The notes under the pieces: model-generated
What the model was told of the DNA's origin: nothing
Database searches by the model: none
The model's input: only the letters and a program-made list of their open reading frames with translations
DNA from: Proteobacteria bacterium UBA4457
GTDB lineage: Bacteria > Pseudomonadota > Gammaproteobacteria > Ga0077536
Length of the DNA: 10,399 nt
Reading direction: 5' to 3'
Assembly (NCBI GenBank): GCA_002390205.1
Contig: DGOV01000120.1
Location: 1-10,399 of the forward strand
Part shown: one piece after another, positions 7,443 through 10,399 of the stretch
Numbering within the stretch: position 1 is the first letter of the stretch
Layout of the letters: the number at the start of each line of letters is the position of its first letter
Made by a program: the position numbers and the translations under genes

Positions 7443-7448
7443 ATTATA
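7443..7448 (-). promoter_or_regulatory. Possible -10 element for the flavin reductase gene
   Basis: On the minus strand this reads TATAAT, a perfect -10, about 34 bp upstream of the ATG at 7409. No good -35 lies 16-18 bp further up, so an internal operon promoter here is only tentative. Confidence 0.3.
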
Positions 7449-7477
7449 ATTTGCGTTCTAAAATACTTCACTTGGCC

Positions 7478-7939
7478 TTAGATAGGCAGTTCGTTTTTTT
7501 TAATAACTTGCCGAAGAACAAAACTAGAATGGACGCCGGTCACTCCTTCTATTCGAGTTAGTCTCCCTAATAAAAATTCTTCATAGTAGGTCATGTCAGG
7601 AAGTACTGCTTTAATTAAGTAGTCTGCAGACTGTCCAGTAACAATACTGCATTCAATTATTTCTGGAAGTCCGGCTATCTTCTCTTCAAAACTTTCAAAG
7701 CGCTCCGGTGTGTGTCGGTCCATACTAATACTAATCATCGCCGTAATATTTAAGCCAAGCATTTGCTGGTTCAGCACCGTGATGTGACCTTCGATAAGTC
7801 CAGAATCCTCTAATCGTTTGACTCGTCTGGAACATGGGGTGGGGGACAAACCTATTTTTTCTGCGAGCTCCAAGTTAGTTATGCGGGCATTTCTTTGCAT
7901 GCAGGATAAGATTCTTTTGTCAGTGCTGTCGAGCTTCAT
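7478..7939 (-). CDS. Lrp/AsnC-family transcriptional regulator
   Basis: This is a complete Lrp/AsnC (feast/famine) regulator of 153 residues, which binds DNA as a dimer or higher oligomer and usually senses an amino acid. The N-terminal helix-turn-helix (about 1-60) reads LDSTDKRILSCMQRNARIT, LELAEKIGLSPTPCSRRVKRLE and GLIEGHITVLN, very close to the classical Lrp pattern. The C-terminal RAM ligand-binding and oligomerisation domain (about 65-150) includes the EIIECSIVTGQSADYLIKAV segment that forms the effector pocket in relatives. It is divergent from leuA across an AT-rich spacer that carries several Lrp-like boxes, one only 13 bp upstream of its own start codon, so autoregulation is likely. 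Leucine or another branched-chain amino acid is the natural guess for the effector, from context only. Confidence 0.93.
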   Translation of the reverse strand: MKLDSTDKRILSCMQRNARITNLELAEKIGLSPTPCSRRVKRLEDSGLIEGHITVLNQQMLGLNITAMISISMDRHTPERFESFEEKIAGLPEIIECSIVTGQSADYLIKAVLPDMTYYEEFLLGRLTRIEGVTGVHSSFVLRQVIKKNELPI

Positions 7940-7952
7940 GAGGATTCTTTTT

Positions 7953-8039
7953 TAGCTAATTAAACTATAATATCTAATAAATTTAGACAATTAAACTAAA
8001 TTATTAGCTATTTATGCCTAAAATAGCAATTAATATCTA
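7953..8039. promoter_or_regulatory. Array of Lrp-like operator boxes
   Basis: Four TAG-(AT-rich)-CTA boxes lie between the divergent regulator and leuA: TAGCTAATTAAACTA (7953-7967), TAGACAATTAAACTA (7984-7998), TAGCTATTTATGCCTA (8005-8020) and TAGCAATTAATATCTA (8024-8039). The first two match 13 of 15 positions of the E. coli Lrp consensus YAGHAWATTWTDCTR and share the direct repeat AATTAAACTA spaced 31 bp apart. The last two are 16 bp and fit less exactly but keep the inverted TAG/CTA ends. Box starts are 31, 21 and 19 bp apart, close to whole helical turns, as expected for an oligomer wrapping DNA along one face. A further inverted repeat, TCTAA-TAAAT-TTAGA, spans 7973-7987. Confidence 0.65.
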
Positions 8040-8077
8040 CTAGTTTAAGTATAAAATTACCTTCTAATTTGACCATC

Positions 8078-8094
8078 TTGGGTTTTAAGCCCGA
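8078..8094 (+). other. Small hairpin in the leuA leader
   Basis: TTGGGTT and AGCCCGA can pair (seven pairs, two of them G-U) around the 3-base loop TTA, followed by AAAATT. It lies about 30 bp before the leuA ATG. No leucine-rich leader peptide or T-run accompanies it, so classical attenuation is not supported. Confidence 0.25.
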
Positions 8095-8114
8095 AAATTA
8101 ACGTTTAATCGTAC

Positions 8115-8118
8115 GAGG
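8115..8118 (+). promoter_or_regulatory. Ribosome binding site of leuA
   Basis: GAGG sits 6 bp before the ATG at 8125 and fixes the leuA start. Confidence 0.6.
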
Positions 8119-8124
8119 TTTAAT

Positions 8125-9792
8125 ATGACAAGCTTTAATCATGCGAAATACCCTCCTTATCCATTAGTGGGTCTGAAGAACAGGAGTTGGCCTGATAAGG
8201 AAATCATGAAGGCACCGCTCTGGTGTAGCGTGGATCTGCGTGATGGTAATCAAGCGCTAATTGAACCTATGAACGTGAGTCAGAAGCTACAGATGTTTAA
8301 ATTATTGGTAAAGGTTGGTTTTAAGGAAATTGAAGTTGGCTTTCCCGCTGCTTCTCAGCCTGATTTTGACTTTGTACGAAAACTTGTCATCGATAACTTG
8401 GTCCCTGACGATGTGACAATACAAGTTTTGACACAAGCGAGAGAGGAATTGATCGCACGATCTTTTGAGTCTCTTGTTGGCACGAAGAATGCAATTATGC
8501 ACTTATACAACTCTACTTCCGTAGTGCAAAGAGAGCAGGTCTTTGGTTTGGACAAAGCGGGAATTAAGAAGATTGCTACAGATGGTGCAAAAATAGTTCT
8601 TGAGCAGTCAAAAAAATATCCTGAGACTAAATGGAAGTTTGAATATTCTCCCGAAAGCTTTACGGGAACCGAGCTGGAGTACGCGGTAGATGTTTGTGAC
8701 GAGGTATTAGAGATTTGGGATGCTCGTCCTGAAGCTCCGTGCGTCATTAACTTGCCTGCTACAGTAGAGATGGCCACTCCTAATATTTATGCTGATCAAA
8801 TTGAGTGGATGTCTACTCATGTTTCTCGCAGAGAGGGTGTCATATTAAGTCTCCATACTCATAACGATCGAGGCTGTGCTGTCGCTGCAGCTGAGCTGGG
8901 TGTTATGGCCGGCGCAGACAGAATAGAGGGAACATTATTAGGTAATGGAGAGCGTACTGGCAATATGGACATCGTTACGATGGCCATGAACCTTTATAGT
9001 CAAGGTATCGATCCGGAGTTAGATTTTTCTAATATGGACGAAATTATTCGATGTGTGAAAGCTTGTACGCAGCTTCCTGTTCATCCTAGGCATCCATATG
9101 CTGGAGAGCTGGTGTTTACGGCATTTTCTGGGAGCCATCAGGATGCCATAAAAAAATGTCTTGCCAAGCGCAAGCCTGAAGACATCTGGCAGGTGGCGTA
9201 CCTTCCAATCGATCCGTCTGATTTGGGGCGTTCCTATCAGGAAGTTATACGTATCAATAGTCAGTCAGGGAAAGGTGGAATTGCTTACGTGTTGGAGCAA
9301 GAACGAGGTTTAAACATTCCTCGTTGGCTTCAGATAGATTTTAGTGCAGTGGTACAAGGTTACGCAGAGAAGACAGAGTCGGAGGTTGCGCCAGATAAAA
9401 TAGTGTCGCTCTTCCAGTCACACTATCTGGAGACCCAAAATCCATATCAGTTGATTTCCTATGAACTGTCTCGCAAAGATGGTGAAGATTCTTTAGTTGT
9501 GGACTTGACCTATGGTTCTACTCGTTTGCAATTGGAAGGGCATGCCGCTGGTGTGGTAGGTGCATTTGTAAATGCAATGCAAAGTCATAGCGGTAGTGAG
9601 ATTGTTCTCGTTGAGTACAGTGAGCATACACTTAGCCAAGAGGCTGGGGCTGATGCCGAAGCAGTTACTTATGTACAACTTAATATTAATGGACAACGGT
9701 ACTGTGGTGTGGGCTTATCGACAGATATTTTAGAGGCTTCGCTGCGGGCTATATTAAGTGCCATCAATCAGCCTTTGAACGCTGAGATATAA
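8125..9792 (+). CDS. leuA: 2-isopropylmalate synthase (type 2)
   Basis: LeuA condenses 2-ketoisovalerate with acetyl-CoA to 2-isopropylmalate, the first committed step of leucine synthesis. At 555 residues this is the form resembling the Mycobacterium tuberculosis enzyme, not the E. coli-type LeuA (about 520). The TIM barrel (about 30-310) opens with CSVDLRDGNQALIEPM. The metal ligands are present: Asp40, His244 and His246 in HTHNDRG, and Asn280 at the end of GNGERTGN. Their spacing is the same as M. tuberculosis Asp81, His285, His287 and Asn321. LPVHPRHPYAGELVFTAFSGSHQDAI is conserved in two adjoining pieces. The linker and C-terminal leucine-binding regulatory domain (about 420-555) are intact, so feedback inhibition by leucine is likely. 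It is divergent from the Lrp/AsnC gene across the operator-like spacer and is followed 42 bp later by a dehydrogenase gene. Confidence 0.96.
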   Translation: MTSFNHAKYPPYPLVGLKNRSWPDKEIMKAPLWCSVDLRDGNQALIEPMNVSQKLQMFKLLVKVGFKEIEVGFPAASQPDFDFVRKLVIDNLVPDDVTIQVLTQAREELIARSFESLVGTKNAIMHLYNSTSVVQREQVFGLDKAGIKKIATDGAKIVLEQSKKYPETKWKFEYSPESFTGTELEYAVDVCDEVLEIWDARPEAPCVINLPATVEMATPNIYADQIEWMSTHVSRREGVILSLHTHNDRGCAVAAAELGVMAGADRIEGTLLGNGERTGNMDIVTMAMNLYSQGIDPELDFSNMDEIIRCVKACTQLPVHPRHPYAGELVFTAFSGSHQDAIKKCLAKRKPEDIWQVAYLPIDPSDLGRSYQEVIRINSQSGKGGIAYVLEQERGLNIPRWLQIDFSAVVQGYAEKTESEVAPDKIVSLFQSHYLETQNPYQLISYELSRKDGEDSLVVDLTYGSTRLQLEGHAAGVVGAFVNAMQSHSGSEIVLVEYSEHTLSQEAGADAEAVTYVQLNINGQRYCGVGLSTDILEASLRAILSAINQPLNAEI

Positions 9793-9822
9793 TATGAGTA
9801 AAGCAGGTATAGTAGTTTTTTT

Positions 9823-9828
9823 GAGGAG
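9823..9828 (+). promoter_or_regulatory. Ribosome binding site of the SDR gene
   Basis: GAGGAG lies 6 bp before the GTG at 9835. It is a strong match to the anti-Shine-Dalgarno sequence and is the main support for a GTG start. Confidence 0.65.
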
Positions 9829-9834
9829 TTCCTA

Positions 9835-10399
9835 GTGTCAGAGTCTTTGTTCGATGTCAAAGATAAAGTAGTTTTTGTGACGGGTGGTTCTCGAGGAATT
9901 GGTTTTATGATCGCCAAGGCCTACGTGAAGGCTGGTGCTCACGTATATATTTGCTCTCGGAATTCTGAAGTATGCGACGAAGCTGCCGCTGGATTGCGGA
10001 AGTTGGGAGAATGTGCGTCTTTACCAGCGGACTTGTCTCAGATGTCTGAGATTGAGCGCGTATGTTTAGAGTTGCAGACAAGGGAGAGTGGACTAGATGT
10101 GTTAGTCAATAATGCTGGTACGACATGGGGCAGCTCTCTGCCTTCCTTTCCTGAAAAAGGTTGGGACAAGGTAATCTCTCTTAACCTTAAAAGTCCGTTT
10201 TTCCTGATACAAAGTTTTCTCGAAATGTTGGCAGCCAAGGCGACGAAAGGAGATCCGGCAAGAGTTATAAATATTGGTTCAGTAGATGGTTTGCGAACAC
10301 CTCTGTGGGATAATTACTCTTACTCTGTATCTAAGGCAGGCTTACATCATCTAACTAAAACGCTTGCGACACCGTTAGCAAAGCGTCACGTTAATATAA
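9835..10399 (+). CDS. Short-chain dehydrogenase/reductase, 3' end cut by window
   Basis: This is the first 188 residues of a classical short-chain dehydrogenase/reductase, running off the window end. Family members use NAD(P)H to reduce or oxidise alcohols, ketones or sugars. The Rossmann nucleotide motif is TGGSRGIG (16-23), the NNAG motif is at 92-95, and the catalytic residues are Asn117, Ser149 (INIGSVDG), Tyr163 and Lys167 (YSVSK). Arg and Ser after the glycine motif and ICSRN at the end of the second strand suggest NADPH preference. The start is GTG at 9835 with a strong ribosome site. The 42-bp gap after leuA with no terminator suggests co-transcription, but SDR proteins are too diverse to assign a substrate. 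Roughly 60-70 residues should lie beyond the window, as the family is usually about 250 long. Confidence 0.9.
   Translation, partial: MSESLFDVKDKVVFVTGGSRGIGFMIAKAYVKAGAHVYICSRNSEVCDEAAAGLRKLGECASLPADLSQMSEIERVCLELQTRESGLDVLVNNAGTTWGSSLPSFPEKGWDKVISLNLKSPFFLIQSFLEMLAAKATKGDPARVINIGSVDGLRTPLWDNYSYSVSKAGLHHLTKTLATPLAKRHVNI

Noticed and set aside
7940..8124. The AT-rich spacer considered as a replication origin or attachment site.
   Set aside because: No DnaA-type boxes, integrase, or flanking direct repeats are seen; the repeated TAG/CTA boxes next to an Lrp-family gene explain its structure better.
8355..8777. Minus-strand open frame of 140 codons inside leuA.
   Set aside because: The plus-strand reading has unmistakable LeuA motifs throughout the same interval; the antisense frame shows no domain signature.
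9794..9835. Tiny ORF (13 codons, MSKAGIVVFLRSS) between leuA and the SDR gene, its TAG overlapping the GTG start by one base.
   Set aside because: It has no ribosome site of its own (leuA ends immediately before it), no low-complexity or amino-acid-sensing pattern, and such short frames are expected by chance.

Overview
The window looks like a chromosomal stretch from a moderately AT-rich Gram-negative bacterium. A gammaproteobacterium is most likely, judging from the QmcA-like/NfeD pair, the style of the GuaA relic and the Lrp/AsnC and FolE proteins. That assignment is an inference from protein style, not a computed placement. There is no phage, transposon, CRISPR array or RNA gene that I can see. 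Most of the window is ordinary housekeeping and metabolism.

Layout. (1) 1-1391: a membrane-protein operon with a QmcA/stomatin-like SPFH protein and its NfeD partner, 3 bp apart. (2) 1392-1755: no intact gene. Three-frame reading shows a decayed 3' end of guaA (GMP synthase) from about 1423 to 1759, with frameshifts and stops. (3) 1756-2109: a small secreted protein of unknown function whose GTG start and ribosome site lie on the last bases of the guaA relic. (4) 2254-3825: a thiamine-diphosphate enzyme of the acetolactate synthase/benzoylformate decarboxylase superfamily, followed by folE (3941-4489). (5) 4643-5890 (+), a FemAB/GNAT-type acyltransferase, runs tail-to-tail into 5880-6776 (-), a flippase-like membrane protein, with an 11-bp overlap of their 3' ends.

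(6) On the minus strand an Lrp/AsnC regulator (7939-7478), a flavin-reductase-like protein (7409-6804) and the flippase-like protein (6776-5880) lie close enough together to form one operon. (7) The very AT-rich 7940-8124 spacer separates the regulator from the divergent leuA (8125-9792), a Mycobacterium-type (type 2) 2-isopropylmalate synthase, followed after 42 bp by a short-chain dehydrogenase that runs off the window end. The spacer holds four or more TAG-(AT-rich)-CTA boxes resembling the Escherichia coli Lrp consensus. The simplest reading is that the regulator controls itself and leucine biosynthesis from here.

The best observations are the guaA relic and the regularly spaced Lrp-like boxes. 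I found no convincing undescribed multi-gene system.
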